A stretch of DNA of 64,000 nt, from the NCBI GenBank assembly GCA_958299035.1, contig CATQJL010000316.1:37947441-38011440 (forward strand), read 5' to 3'. This document shows positions 35,981 through 47,938 of the stretch, piece after piece. Numbering within the stretch: position 1 is the first letter of the stretch; every line of letters begins with the position of its first letter. A model generated the notes under the pieces. It ran no database searches. It was not told the DNA's origin and saw only the letters and a program-made list of their open reading frames with translations. The position numbers and the translations under genes were made by a program. The DNA is from Cylicocyclus nassatus (lineage: Eukaryota; Nematoda; Chromadorea; Rhabditida; Strongylidae).

Positions 35981-37367
35981 TAAATCATTCCCATGAGGTA
36001 CACTACATATGTCCTCGTCTTGGGTGGAAATGTGGTTGTTAGGAGAAAATGGGCACTTACCTAATGCTTGCAATGCTTGATTATTGCATCCATTTCAAGA
36101 AGTGTGCTACCGTATTCCAGCCAAGGTGACTTCATAATCGTTCTAGTATTATTGTTTGAAAGCGAGATTTTTCGTGTAGGATGCATGATTAGGCAAGTAG
36201 GGTGTCCATAGCAAAGGATCCTTTTTTTAGAATTATGTATGATCGAGTATTTTGACGCTTGAAACAAGAGATCGTGGTAGGAGATGTTGGCCCAAAATGT
36301 CAGCTGATATCAGCATAGTTCATACACGATGAAAAAAGTTGTTTGGTATCAGACTTATTCAAAAAAAGCCTGTAAGGACATCATCTTGCAGCAAAAGCGA
36401 GTCTCTCGACGTAAATCTTCTTGAAACAGTGCTACAAAATTTTTTTTTGTGGTGAGTAGAGGGGCGAGAAGGAAGGAAGAGTAACAAGGGGAAGATTAGA
36501 GAATTTTTATGATAAGACGCTTTTGAATCTACCGCATTTTTTTTCTGCATAATTACCTTATTGTTAGGCAAAAGGTACTTACTTACGCTTATGTGGGAAA
36601 AAGATTTGTACCATTTTCCTTCTCACTTTCTTCCCTCTCCCTTTTCGCTGATCACAAGTCCCATTATAAGGAATTCAAACTTAAAAGGTAGATTTCGTGT
36701 CTCGATTTTCCAGCAGGGGACTTATATGTGGCCGAAAGTGGGAGGTCCCTCAGGGCATCTGCAACAAATACGCATTTCGATACGTGCAGAGGACGAGTAT
36801 CTGCTGCTTGTTCGCGCGAGACCCTCCTACGACGAAATAAAGTCCTCTACCCCGATTTTTCTTATTTGCTAGCAAACAAGGGAAGGTTTCGTTGTAGAGA
36901 GAAAGTAGTTAATTTGTATCTGATTATCGAGCAGCTCATTTTGCTATAGAAGAGTGCACAAAGCTGTACATCCTGTCACATTCATCAAGTATAAGCCACA
37001 TTCTGCAGAATATCATGCTCTATGCTCACTCCAAATTCCTCCAAATATTGCACAAAATTCCTGAAGCCTACGAAAGTTGGCACAGCTGCAATTGAGCCTA
37101 GCCACCACTCCAATAGACAGTGATTCATTCGCAAACATTGTTCCATGCTGTGTTCTGTTGCCACGTTTTGGTGTCATCGCTTCACAATCGATGCTATTGA
37201 ATTTCAACTGAACTAAAAGTTTTCGTGCAAGTTAGCACTAGCTATATATCGACAGTTGTGTCGATTGTTATGTCGTTTATTATAACGGCAGGGCTTTTAC
37301 CTCAGTAATGCGAGTATGTCAATCGTCTTGATTTGCTATAGCACTCAACTAGAAAATGACTATGCAG

Positions 37368-37550
37368 TGCAAGCATGAATATCTTCTGGACTTTTCTCTG
37401 GGTTATGGCCAGCTGGCCTTTGTGCCCGGGTTCGCTGGCTCCCAAACGGGGGATATTGTTTTCAAAATACATATAGGATTTTGGTCGACCGTTGAAGTAA
37501 TTGATCTTCCTCCTCTAGAGTCACTTGATGTTGACTTCATAGTTAAATGA
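37368..37550 (+). CDS. terminal exon of an unidentified gene
   Basis: After the acceptor ACTATGCAG the frame reads CKHEYLLDFSLGYGQLAFVP, then TGDIVFKIHIGFWSTVEVID, then SLDVDFIVK and TGA. AATAAA follows at 37558 and 37566. A plausible preceding exon ends at CGA|GTATGT (37312); in phase it reads DCYVVYYNGRAFTSVMR, though its own acceptor (GCACTAG) is weak. Taken together this looks like a real 3' end. I do not recognise the family. Upstream exons may lie in 35-37 kb. Confidence 0.45.
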   Translation, partial: CKHEYLLDFSLGYGQLAFVPGFAGSQTGDIVFKIHIGFWSTVEVIDLPPLESLDVDFIVK

Positions 37551-37557
37551 GTAATTG

Positions 37558-37572
37558 AATAAACAAATAAAA
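37558..37572 (+). promoter_or_regulatory. polyadenylation signals
   Basis: Two AATAAA hexamers (37558 and 37566) lie within 25 nt after the TGA at 37550. This is compatible with the short 3' UTRs common in nematodes. Confidence 0.5.
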
Positions 37573-37748
37573 TAGAGGTTCTGCTTGTTCATTAAACATT
37601 TCAATGAAGACTCGATATCTAAATTGGTTTCCTCATTTTTTCAGCCACATTTTGAAATAAAAAATTACTTTTTTAAAAAAACTTCGCTAAGTCCCACTTT
37701 CCTTGAACCTCGGCATCGCTTATGTTCTTCAGTACTGCCGTGCCATAC

Positions 37749-38208
37749 AGGTTTGGTAGATGTTCTTTATTCTAATCAACGTCTAACGTTTCGACGCTTT
37801 CGTCTTCGTTGTTCAATTTCATGGACTTGTCGACAACCTTTGGTGAGTCCACACGTTTCGTGAAGTCGCTTTCTTGCGATGAAGCTTGGAGTGACTGATT
37901 GTTGTTCGCAACGTTGGAGGAAGTGGATGAAAAGATTTTTTGTTTGATTTCGATTTGATTTTTATTTTATTTTATTTGATTTCGCAAGTTATCAAACCTA
38001 ACCACTGCACGAAACGTGTGGACTCACCAAAGGTTGTCGGCAAGTCCATGAAATTGAACAATGCTTTCGTCTTCCTCAGAGGCCTGAATATGGCTAAAGG
38101 CCCTTTTTACTTATGACGCTTTGAGGCATTTTCAGATCTTCGAGGAAAACGAAAGGCGTCGAAAAGTTAGGCCTTGATTGGAATAAAGAACACCTACCAA
38201 ACCTGCTT
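37749..38208. repeat. foldback built from two retroelement-like tails
   Basis: The left arm starts CAGGTTTGGTAGATGTTCTT and carries AACGTTTCGACG; the right arm ends with AAGAACACCTACCAAACCTG. Inner arms pair CGACAACCTTTGGTGAGTCC with its complement at about 38018. Each arm has the GACG..CGTC-GAAA tail motif, so it may be two tail copies inserted head to head. Confidence 0.65.
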
Positions 38209-38767
38209 TAAAATGCTCTTGCAATAGTTTGGATTTTCTTTCCTTGCTCTCTGTGACACACAATCTTTTCCACTTCGTTTTTTAGGGAACAACCAAAAGT
38301 AAATAGTTCTTGTACATTTTTAATGCATTTAGCGTGTATACTGCAATCATATTTCCAATAACTGTAAAATGGTGACAACGAACATGTAAGTCCGCTTAAA
38401 AAAATTGTGGTGGTCAGCTTTAACACTTCAATATTTGATGTACTTGATAAATCACAAAGTGTACTGACAATTTTTCGATCCTGTTCAAGGTTAGTCACGT
38501 ACTTATAGAGTATGACAAGAACGAAGACCTAGAAAACATAAGTGAGAGACTCGGCTAGCAAAGAACAAACTTGATCGAAGATTGTAGGCTGTAAAATCTA
38601 TAATTGCAGTGTTGATTTTCTTGAAATTTCAGTAATATTTCTTTAGGATCCAACGCAAAGAATTCTACAGGCATGACCCAACTTAAAAACTTCTGCAACC
38701 TGAGTCTTTTTGTTCATCAGGATTTAACTCATCCAACGAAATTTTTTGAAAACTTAAGAATTTACTA

Positions 38768-38963
38768 CCCTAATTTCACGCGTACAAGGCGCGGGGGATT
38801 CTTTTCCAAAATTGACTAGCCCACCCAAAGGATCCTATGCCGTGCTGTATATTGCTTAAGAGAATCGTACGGCATGAAGATCGCTTTCCGAAATACTTTG
38901 AAGTGGCTGAGGGGCTTGATTGAAAAATTGAAAAAGGTGCGCCTTGTACGCGTGAAATTAGGG
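38768..38963. mobile_element. 196-bp TA-flanked MITE, TIR CCCTAATTTCACGCGTACAA
   Basis: Left TA + CCCTAATTTCACGCGTACAA and right TTGTACGCGTGAAATTAGGG + TA form near-perfect 26-bp inverted repeats, the target duplication expected for the Tc1/mariner superfamily. The interior has no coding capacity. Confidence 0.82.
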
Positions 38964-40525
38964 TAATTATTCATTTGATAATTGATAATAATGATTTGAC
39001 TTCGCTAATTTTCTTGAGTGTAGTAATTTTGCTACTATTATACAAATATGCATGAACGTCGAATGAGGGAAAGAATTTTTGCGGAGGCTGAGAACTTTAA
39101 GTACATAAATATTTACAACTCATTTGGAACAGCAATCAGGTCATAATCTGACAGTGCTTGACGATGCTCTGTGTCTTCACGAGACTATTCGCAACTTCAA
39201 GCTTCCTTTTCCTTTTTCCGTTCTAAAAAACTTCTCTTTAGTCATCAGGATTTCAACACATAATCAGTTTATCGAGAAAATGTCAATGAAACTGGATTTC
39301 CCTGCCGCTAGCCAATGCTATCAGCGAAATGCTGATAACGGTCAAGGCAGCACAAACTGTCACAGAAGTTCTCTATTTGTGCAATAGTACAACGACATCA
39401 AATGGATTCATAGTGCAAACTTCTTTGCAAAAGAAGGATTATTTTATTGAATGGAAATTAGTGCTCTGAGCATAGACGGAAAACGAAAACGTTTGAAACG
39501 TTTTCTATACATCTTCTCTTCTCTTTCCCGTTGACCGGCTAGATAAAATATTCTTTACCAGTATGATACTTAGGTTAAGAGTAACGCCTTTTCTTTAATC
39601 TTTCAAACGAGATAGATTTAACTGTCCGAGAAAACCACAAAATTTCTTTTGGATGCATCTGACCAATTTTCACAAAACAAGTTTCCAACTTACAAATGTA
39701 ATCAGCTTTATACCAAATTATTCTCTAAACATCTTTCACACCTTATCATCCACCAGAATCGATTCGTTACATTGAGGGCGCGGCATGAGTTCCGCTTTTA
39801 AGCCTTTTAAAAACAAAGCCCCCCCCCCCAACTTTCGCGAAATTACAAAGTCACCCTTGGTCCTTTTCGGAAACGTCGACCAAAAACCTAACCTAACTTG
39901 TGTTTTTCCGGACCCACCTATATTCCCCTGGTTTTTTCGCCCCAAAGCGATATCCAGCCTGCTTCCAAACGACCTGTGTCGGCACCCTCACATTTTCTTC
40001 CCCTTCCTTCCCTTGTATAGTGGAGGGACTGCTTCTCATGGGCTACATCTCACGGTGTTAATAGATATTTATGCATAAATACCAGAACTTTGGTCAGCTT
40101 ATTATACACTACAGCACAAAAAAATGCTTTGCAACATTGCACTTTGTGATCGTCCTCATCGACATCTCCTTCAGCTCATTACAGCCTATTGATATTGCAA
40201 AAGATCCGGAAATCTAATAGCCTCTAGCTTTGAGATTTTACTTTTGCTTGCAGCTGTCCTATTTTTTGGCTAGCTGTCGCATATCTGCAACCATGCAAAT
40301 ACTCACAGCGCATTATATCTATTTTGAATAATTTTGAGTTCTGATTTTTGGATAGAATTTTTGGGGATTCGAAAAGTCGCATTTTTGTATAGAATTTTTG
40401 GAAATTCGAAATTAAATCGCATTTACGTCTGCTGATATTCAAACCAAGACAAACTTCTGCTCATTCGCTGTATGTTCGTTTCAGATGGAATAATCTATCA
40501 GCTTTGATGTTTCCATTCCTTTCAG

Positions 40526-40619
40526 GAGAAGTTTTGAGAACTTTTGTATGACATTTATCAATCATTTACATGAAACTCCCCAGCGTCTGAAGTATGAGCT
40601 GATCGGAAGCAATTTCTGA
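40526..40619 (+). CDS. candidate terminal exon, unknown gene
   Basis: A strong acceptor (TTCCATTCCTTTCAG) opens a phase-1 frame: RSFENFCMTFINHLHETPQR, then KYELIGSNF and TGA. It is short but well bounded. No upstream exon was identified, so this is tentative. Confidence 0.25.
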
Positions 40620-40718
40620 ATGCCGTTTGAGCTGGGATTAAGATTTAAATTTGATCAAAGTTCTATTTTAGTAGCTGCATTTCTATGTGTTTACTACCTG
40701 CTTGCAATTACAAAATGT

Positions 40719-41085
40719 TTATACTATAATATTATAACTTTCGGTTTTTGTAAGCACTTCTGTAAAGCAATTTGTATGCCTGACAACCAACACTTGTAAA
40801 TCTGCATCTGATAGATCCATTTTATTTCTACATCTGTCACACATGATTAAGTAAAATTGGTTCGCTATTATACGTATTAGGAGGGCATGTACGTAGATTG
40901 ATAGCATACAATGAAGTAAACACTCTGTCAGCGAGTAGATTATTTACTAATTCTTTCAGAGCAAAAAGCCTGGATGCTGCTAAAATGAAGTTGGTGATAG
41001 CAAACCACGCATACGCAAGATGTAACACATATTCGGGATAAATGGGGTTGTTTATAGTATACATGCACTTTCGTAAAAAATTCAC
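40719..41085 (-). CDS. candidate membrane-protein exons, minus strand
   Basis: On the minus strand a frame from about 41085 reads NNPIYPEYVLHLAYAWFAIT, then NFILAASRLFALKELVNNLL. It reaches a GTATGC donor at 40909. The acceptor GTGACAG at 40834 rejoins it in phase to CRNKMDLSDADLQVLVVRH and a TAA at 40719; the intron is 76 nt. The hydrophobic stretch is consistent with part of a multi-pass receptor, but no family signature is certain. A mariner-like terminus (TTAGGTTTGAAATAAG, 41132) lies about 45 bp upstream, so the gene may be broken. Confidence 0.3.
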
Positions 41086-41612
41086 TTGAATTATTTACGT
41101 TTGAAGATATACTCCTCAAGATAGTAGTATATTAGGTTTGAAATAAGATACGTCGCTCTCAAGAATGCTAATGCGCACTTTGGGCCATTTTTTCGCGCAA
41201 GTGATATTAGCCCTGCGATTCTACTATATCAAACATATATATCGGACTATAAATACTGAGATATGAGGGGGAGTGCTGAGGGCTATTGGATACTGTCCGC
41301 TATAACAGCTTCTAAATAGGCGGCTGCTACCAGCCGGTGGTAGGCGCCAGTCACCTGTGACCATTTTTCGCTGCACTTCATTCGCCTTCCTTAAAAGGGA
41401 AAAATTGGTCGAAATGGTGTTTCCATATGAAATGTGTACTTTATCGTCCAGAATAAAATGCTAATTTCAAATCTGCTTTCCATATCTGCAAAGCGCTTCT
41501 AGGGGAGTTACGGGGATTTTTTGAAGCAAAAATTTGAACGCGCGGCTCTAATGAAACCATTCAAACTGTAGTATGTGAGCCAAATGTGGCCATGATTACT
41601 GCCTTTATGCAG

Positions 41613-41813
41613 TTACTACTTCTGTGTAATAAACTTAAGCTTTATTACTCCATTCAAGCGCCAGAAAGACCAACGCTTGTTTTGCCATTTGCAAAACCTT
41701 TGAATTTCTGCCTTAAAAAATTCTCGCAACTCCTTTCCGAGGAGAGCTTTGCAGATACCCAAGCACTTTTGGAATCAGGTATCATGCTCTACAAGATGGT
41801 ATACATCCCATAG
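41613..41813 (+). CDS. candidate terminal exon, unknown gene
   Basis: After the acceptor CTTTATGCAG the frame reads LLLLCNKLKLYYSIQAPERP, then LPFAKPLNFCLKKFSQLLS, then ESFADTQALLESGIMLYK and TAG. AATAAA occurs 45 nt later (41858). The acceptor, 66 open codons and a polyadenylation hexamer together favour a real last exon. The frame is also open back to an ATG at 41592 upstream of the acceptor. Product unrecognised. Confidence 0.38.
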   Translation, partial: LLLLCNKLKLYYSIQAPERPTLVLPFAKPLNFCLKKFSQLLSEESFADTQALLESGIMLYKMVYIP

Positions 41814-41865
41814 GAGAACGCCACTTCCACCAAATATATAAAATCTAGCGGTTTGTACAATAAAA

Positions 41866-42190
41866 TTAACCCATTGACGACGACGCCTAATTTTGCGTGG
41901 CGGCGCTGCGGGACGACGCGATCTTGCACAACATTTTCAGCGTGGGAAGATTTTGTGATTTTTCACGAGAGGTAAAGTCGTTTTGTAAACGACTACAATA
42001 GCGTTTTGGACGACGAAGTCCACAGGTTCCAAAAGTGCAAAAAATTAGAAGAAATACTGAACTGGGGGAAAAACCGGACCTGGAAAGCATATGATTTTGC
42101 AGGGACTGTGGGCCACCGGTGGTCCACATCGTCCCTGGCAGCAAAAAGCGCGTGGGCCACCGGTGGTCCACATCGTCGTCAATGGCTTAA
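41866..42190. mobile_element. piggyBac-like MITE, TTAA-flanked
   Basis: TTAA plus CCCATTGACGACGA on the left mirrors TCGTCGTCAATGGC plus TTAA on the right. A TTAA target site with a short CC-starting terminus is the hallmark of piggyBac. Inside, GTGGGCCACCGGTGGTCCAC, itself palindromic, occurs as a direct repeat at 42108 and 42152. No transposase; about 325 bp including the TTAA sites. Confidence 0.8.
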
Positions 42191-42850
42191 GCACTAAGCC
42201 GCTCGTAACCAATAAAATTTTGAGTTGAAACTTTGTTCCATAATGAACTACCGCCACCGACTTTGATGCCGGACTATCAGCAGCAAGTTTTCATTTTGTT
42301 TGAACTTGAGAGCATTTTCCTTAAAGCAGATCTCAACGGACCAAAAAATGTTGCAGAGCCGTTTTACTAACTGTGTCTCTTTCTCCCACGTCCTCTTTCT
42401 GTTACTCAAAAGCTTGGCACGACAGTAGAGCAACGCTTGTATTCTCTGCGCCCGTGAACCGGCTATAAACTACTAGTAAAGATAAACTCGAAAACACACA
42501 CATTTACATCACAAAGATTCAATAGCACATATGGCATAATTTTTCGGTACTCAGTGTTCAACACATTTTCTACTTTTTGATTACGAAAATTTAAAAAAAA
42601 GACGTGCTCTTTTCTAGAGTTTAGCATTTGATAAAAAACAGCATGGTACCACATATCACGTCACCACCCACTATCGCACTTTCATGAATAATTGATTTTT
42701 GGCGTATCATAGAGGTTTCCGATCGCTGAAGTTTGTTGAGCTGATCACTTCTCATTCAATTTCGACGTTTGATTTGCTCGTTCATGCGTCGTCAGAATCC
42801 GAATGTTGTTACCAGTTCTTCTGTCTGTACATTATTTGAATAGTATAGTG

Positions 42851-43165
42851 TCAAAGTTTTGATTCAGAAGCTTTTTGAAATTTATTTTGAACTTTGTTCC
42901 CTTTCGACAGCGTTTTAGGTGAGGCTCTCACATGTTCAAGTCTCAAGGACATAAGGTATAATAGTAGATTTAAGAATTGATACAGTGTTCTCGCGTTGAC
43001 TTTTACACTTTCGCGTACAAAATAGGTGTGAGACGCGATTTCGTATACCCCTGACCAGTTTTTACGCGCAAATGTTGTCGGCACCGCAGTCGCAATTCCA
43101 CATTTGACTTGCCTCATATATATGTCATAATCACTATGATTTTGTTGTTTACCTGTTTTAGGCAT
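42851..43165 (-). CDS. hypothetical 104-residue ORF, minus strand
   Basis: An uninterrupted frame from an ATG at 43163-43165 begins MPKTGKQQNHSDYDIYM, continues VYEIASHTYFVRESVKVNAR and LYQFLNLLLYLMSLRLEHV, and ends KVQNKFQKASESKL. Composition is balanced and no long frame opposes it on the plus strand. It is not in a recognised repeat. No homologous family comes to mind, and internal GTAAAC and GGTCAG sites would allow splicing. Confidence 0.3.
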   Translation of the reverse strand: MPKTGKQQNHSDYDIYMRQVKCGIATAVPTTFARKNWSGVYEIASHTYFVRESVKVNARTLYQFLNLLLYLMSLRLEHVRASPKTLSKGNKVQNKFQKASESKL

Positions 43166-43902
43166 TCAGTTCAATGTCTTTTTCAGTAAGAGCGAAGCAG
43201 AAATTTTCGAAACTTCAGTTTAAATGCATGAAATTAGAAGAGAACACTAGCATTTAAGCTGATGGTAAGTTTATAGTAGGTCGACTAACTGAGGCTTTGC
43301 CTATTTTATGGGTTCAATTGATCAGGAAAAATAAGGTTCTGAGTAATCTTCCAAAAAACATGTTCTTTTCCAAAATTGATCCAGTACCAAACAAATGGGA
43401 GCCCGATAGCTTTTTGTTCAAATCTATACCACTCTTTTGCAGTACTTGTTACGCTTTTCGCTTCAAGTTTCGAAGGTGTATATAATCAAGTTGTTACATA
43501 AGTTTTACACTTTCTCCGTCTTACTCTAGAAGAATAGAAAATTCGACAGTCTCAACAGTCTCATATATGGCTTCTATGGGAAGAGTAGGGGCTATTCATT
43601 CGCATCATTTTCGCCTTTATGGGTATGATTTACATACAGTAAATATAAATGCCGTTCTACAACGGCGCTTCGATCCTCCTGTATCCTTAATTTTTCAATT
43701 TTCTTTGAATCTTCTTTTCCATTATTTTTGATTTTCTATGCGTTTTTGGAAGCATTAGTTGGAGGGCACTTTGAAAATTTGAGTTTTTTAATAAAGTATT
43801 TTTGAAATCTGCCAAAACAACTGAAATTTTCAGAGAGGCTTAAAATTGTTTTCCTTGTGCATGATTTCTCTATAATGAACCCACAATATTCCACATATTA
43901 TA

Positions 43903-44911
43903 TTAGATTGTCCCGAAAGTTTTGTCCGTTTTTTTTAATCTATCATAAAAATGCGTGGAACGAAGATAGGGAAACGCTCTAAGCACTATCCAACGCATAT
44001 TTTCCTTCTCTTTCTAACTGTCATGCTTCCATGCCGATTAATCTTTTGTTCACTGAGATAAACTCCGAAATTTCGAACCCATGGTTTTTACTATGTCCAA
44101 GTTTGGCAATTTTTCACAATCTTTATTTTTGACTTTGGCAACAGTTAGATAGAGCAAAGAAAGGGCAATATAACGCAATTTTGCGGCATCTATAGGCAGC
44201 CTTGAAAATTTTTTAGAATTATTTTTTGATGCTATCAAATTCCATTTTCGGTGATGCCAAAAGCCAGAGATCATGAAACGGCGCACAACTAAGGTGTTAT
44301 TCGATGCAGATTTTCCTTCTCTTTCCAGTGAGTGTATTTTCTCTCCAATTTGCGGGGTCCTTGGCGATAAAATTTTCATAATTCTTGAATTTGACCCCAC
44401 CCCAGCGTGTACACGTAAAATGCAAAATATTATGTTTCGAAGCGGTAAACGCTCATTTGCTTCGTAAAAATAGTGAATAATCGCAATCGGTTTTTGAAAG
44501 CTTCAAAGTCCGATGATTTGTTAGTGTTCGAGGCGTTTCTGTATTTTAGAACTTCGCAAAAGTGGAGACTTTTGAAAAAATTATCTTTAAAAATATTGAA
44601 AAGCCAGCTAGATATGTCAAATAATTGCATTGCCTTGCTCTTTGCTTACTCTATCTGAGGGCTATCAAAGGTCTTCCAAAAGTTGAAAATGAAGATTGTG
44701 AAAAATTATCAAACTTGGACATTGTAAAAACCATGGGATCGAAATTTCGGCGTTTATCTCAGTGAGCAAAAGAGTAATCGGCATGTGGGCTTGACAATCA
44801 GAAAGAGGAGGAAGAGATGCGTCGGGTAGTGCTTAGAGCGTTTCCCTATCCTTGTTCCACGTATTTTTATGATAGGTTGAAAAAACGGACAAAACTTTCG
44901 GGACAACCTAA
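43903..44911. mobile_element. mariner-type palindromic MITE, TIR TTAGRTTGTCCCGAAAGTTT
   Basis: It is 1009 bp with TA on both sides. The left end TTAGATTGTCCCGAAAGTTT and right end AAACTTTCGGGACAACCTAA match. Arms of about 270 bp pair AAAATGCGTGGAACGAAGAT with its complement, and ACCCATGGTTTTTACTATGT likewise. The element at 59812-60689 has the same termini but a different interior. Frames inside are not genes. Confidence 0.87.
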
Positions 44912-44913
44912 TA

Positions 44914-47900
44914 GTTTGAGAATGGGGAAAAATCTTCTGAGGAAGCTTTGAAGATGTAGAGAAACTAATGTGACACCCAATACATTAATCGCCTAACCTA
45001 CAAAACCATATCTTACTCCACTATCCTTCCCATCCGTTCTCTCTCCCCCCCCCCCCCCCCCCCCACTCCTTTGAAGTTTTCTCTCCTCTTCCCTACTTCC
45101 GGATTTACATTGCCAGAAAAATATTTCTGCCTATTGTTTTTTACTGCTGGTTGTTTTGCACAAATTAGCATTCATTTGTTATTCTGACTCTCGCAATAGC
45201 AGCTGTGTAGACCCAAAGATGGCACTACTCTTTATGGAAGATGTATGGGGTTGTTGTCATTGTAAAAAACATTTTGTGATCACAACACTCTTCAGCCTGA
45301 AACTCGTCTGACTCTGCTTAAAGGAGAAAACAGCCTATTGATTATCTAATACAACTGCAAAAAAATTAAAAGCGGCATTGCTCTTGTACGTTCTTCCTGG
45401 CTATTCCACCTTTTGCAATGACAAAACTTCTTATCTTTTTTACAGTCTCCTTATCATGACACATTCTAGCTCAAAATGATTCGATTTGCTGGAAATCGCT
45501 GCAGAAATCACATTCTCCCTCTAGTAGTTATGCTAACCCGAGCATTATCCATACTTAAGTATTACCTAATGATGGAATCAGATCAGGCACAGTGCATCCC
45601 CTTCTCCCCGTCTAGCTTTCTGGTAAATACTTCATTACAGAAAAAACACGGCAATGCCCTCCATGTTAACTAGAACTTTTTTTCTGTCAAAGATGATTAG
45701 AAAATATCGATTGCAAATTTATTTTCTTTTCTTCTTACTGGGCCATCTTCCGCTATGCTACAGACCACGTATAATGTATGTTTCTGGGAAGGATGTTGGC
45801 TACAGAGAATGCTTGTTTGTTGGTATTAAATTCATTTTCCTTCTATTTATTTATTTCCTTCTACTTCTATAATCTGAAAAACGAGTTTGTTGGATATCAG
45901 AGAAGGAGCTTGTATGATAGTGAATAAGTAGATATTTGGTCTAAAAAGTAGTTTGCACCATTTTTTTAAGAATCTAGCTTTATGATTTGGAAGGATTTGC
46001 TTAAGATTGATTTTGTTAGATTGAGAAAATCATCTATTTTTCATCGGTAACTTGTATCTTTTCCTTTAACCAAAGGTTGCTTAGAAAAAATGCAAGAATA
46101 AAACTTCAGTTTTGATGTTTCCAAGCACTCAAAAATCTAAATGTGAGCCCAGGCTAAACATAAATATGCTAATCGAGAGTCTCCAAAAAAGGCGTGGATT
46201 TTGGGAAAATGCTACACGAGGAAATGGTCTTTGATCTTTCTAGAGAATATAGTTTTCGCATTCAGCAAAAATCTTGCTCAGTTCAGACGAGTTCAGAAAA
46301 GCTTTGTCTATAACTGTTTCGTTTCTGTTGCAATGTTTTTAGTTTAATGGGCTAGCTTGAAATATACTAAATATTAGTGATGTTCTTCTTCATTTTTCAT
46401 CTACAATCTACTTGAAAGAAAACACTGAAGCTATCTTCGCTACATGACCTTCCTCATTTCAATAAATTTGATGCCAAGCAAATCCATGTGAAGGAGGTTA
46501 CAATTTCCAGAAAAAGTGAGTTTTGAACTAACCTAATGTCTATCTTGAGTTATTTGAAGAATAGTAGACCTCTATATTTATTTAGGGAAAGGCTCATCCA
46601 GGAAACTTTTCGCATTTTGATTATCAGTCTCGTCATTGTTTGTCAATTTGAAAGTAACATAGGTCACTAAATCTGCACTTTACGTCTTGCTACGAGTAAC
46701 GGAATCGTCTCGTTGCTTATGATTCTGACCATTCTCAGTGCCGTAGAAGCTTTCATTTACAAAATTCTTCGAATTGCCATCACGGTGCATTTTGAGCCGA
46801 TTCATCAGCTTTCACTGACTAATTGCTCCTTATGCATGACTGAAGATCACGCTCGTGCTGCTCTTGATGTCTCAGTGTGACTCATGATTCATGATCTTTC
46901 CGTCATCGTCCTTATTTGTCTTGGCACACCCTATCGCTATCGCTTTTTCTTGACTCATTTGTTCTGCACCCGCAGCGGTTACATGCTTCAAAATGCTTCT
47001 ATGACGATTAAATCTTTCCTGAATTTCCAAATTTCTGATTCCCATAGTTTTCATCAATTTTTACTCTAAGATTGTGATAGCTAAGTATGGAAAAAAGAAC
47101 AGAACAAAGCAAATCGTCAAGAACATAATTCATTTTTTCTGCAATACAAGCTTCAAATAAAACTCGGCTGGGCCAGTACTATTTTCTGAACACTGTTTCC
47201 CGTATGTTGTCATAATTGTCTCCATGTGTAACTGTGACGCGTGCGGCACGCGCTGCGGACGTGACGCCTTTGACGTCATTCGATAACTCACTCAGCATAG
47301 GAACCACAGCTCATAGGCGTCAGGTCGCAGCACATGCATATTTGTGGCAGATCCAATCCAAAGAAAGTTGTGCTGGTTTTTCGTAGAACTCGCACAGAAG
47401 TAAAATCTTAAAATTGAAGGTATAGTCATGAATTTGAACTCAAAGAATTTGATTAGAGTTTTTTTGAAGTGGAAATATTTTGGAAACGCTAAAAGTATGG
47501 CGTGCTGAAGTAAAAAACGAAGAAGAAAAGAAGTAAGAAATGCATCAGAATCATCAAAATCTGCAATCTTCGAAAAATTTCTTAAAAATCGAGAAAACTA
47601 CAGTTCCGATTGCTATCATCTCAGCGCTTTCGATTCTGGTGTAGCTGTCGAATCAGTAGTGTTCCTAGATTGTGAGATTATTGCTCTTATATTGTGGGCC
47701 ATAAAATCGCTAAGTTATGCCCTTTCTGGCTATTCACGATAAATCGCAAAACAATTCCCGTGGTAATGTCAGTTTCAGGAAACGTAGAGCCTCCCAAACG
47801 CTCTATAAAAACGTTTTACCATTTCATTGCCTATATTTTTCTCTGCTGAAAAAAGGCAGCAAAGAAAAAACGCTCGTGGTTCGTTACACAATGCAACTAT

Positions 47901-47938
47901 TTGAAATCCTAAATACTTTCAACAATATTCTTCTCTAG
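44914..47938. other. 3 kb with no confident gene; 20-nt poly(C) tract
   Basis: A 20-nt poly(C) run occupies 45045-45064. An ATG frame at 46719-46880 (53 residues, MILTILSAVEAFIYKILRI start) resembles a signal-anchored peptide, while the opposite strand at 46872-47057 also carries a hydrophilic 61-residue frame. I cannot choose between them. Nothing else is supported. Confidence 0.4.

Noticed and set aside
36591..36872. 94-residue + ORF with QGTYMWPKVGGPSGHLQQ
   Set aside because: Possible exon after TTTTCCAG, but any upstream intron would be 26 nt and no partner could be fixed.
9270..38180. Hammerhead ribozymes in the GAAGACG..CGAAACG tails
   Set aside because: The conserved CUGAUGA box is not present upstream in the copies I inspected, so only the GAAAC side matches.
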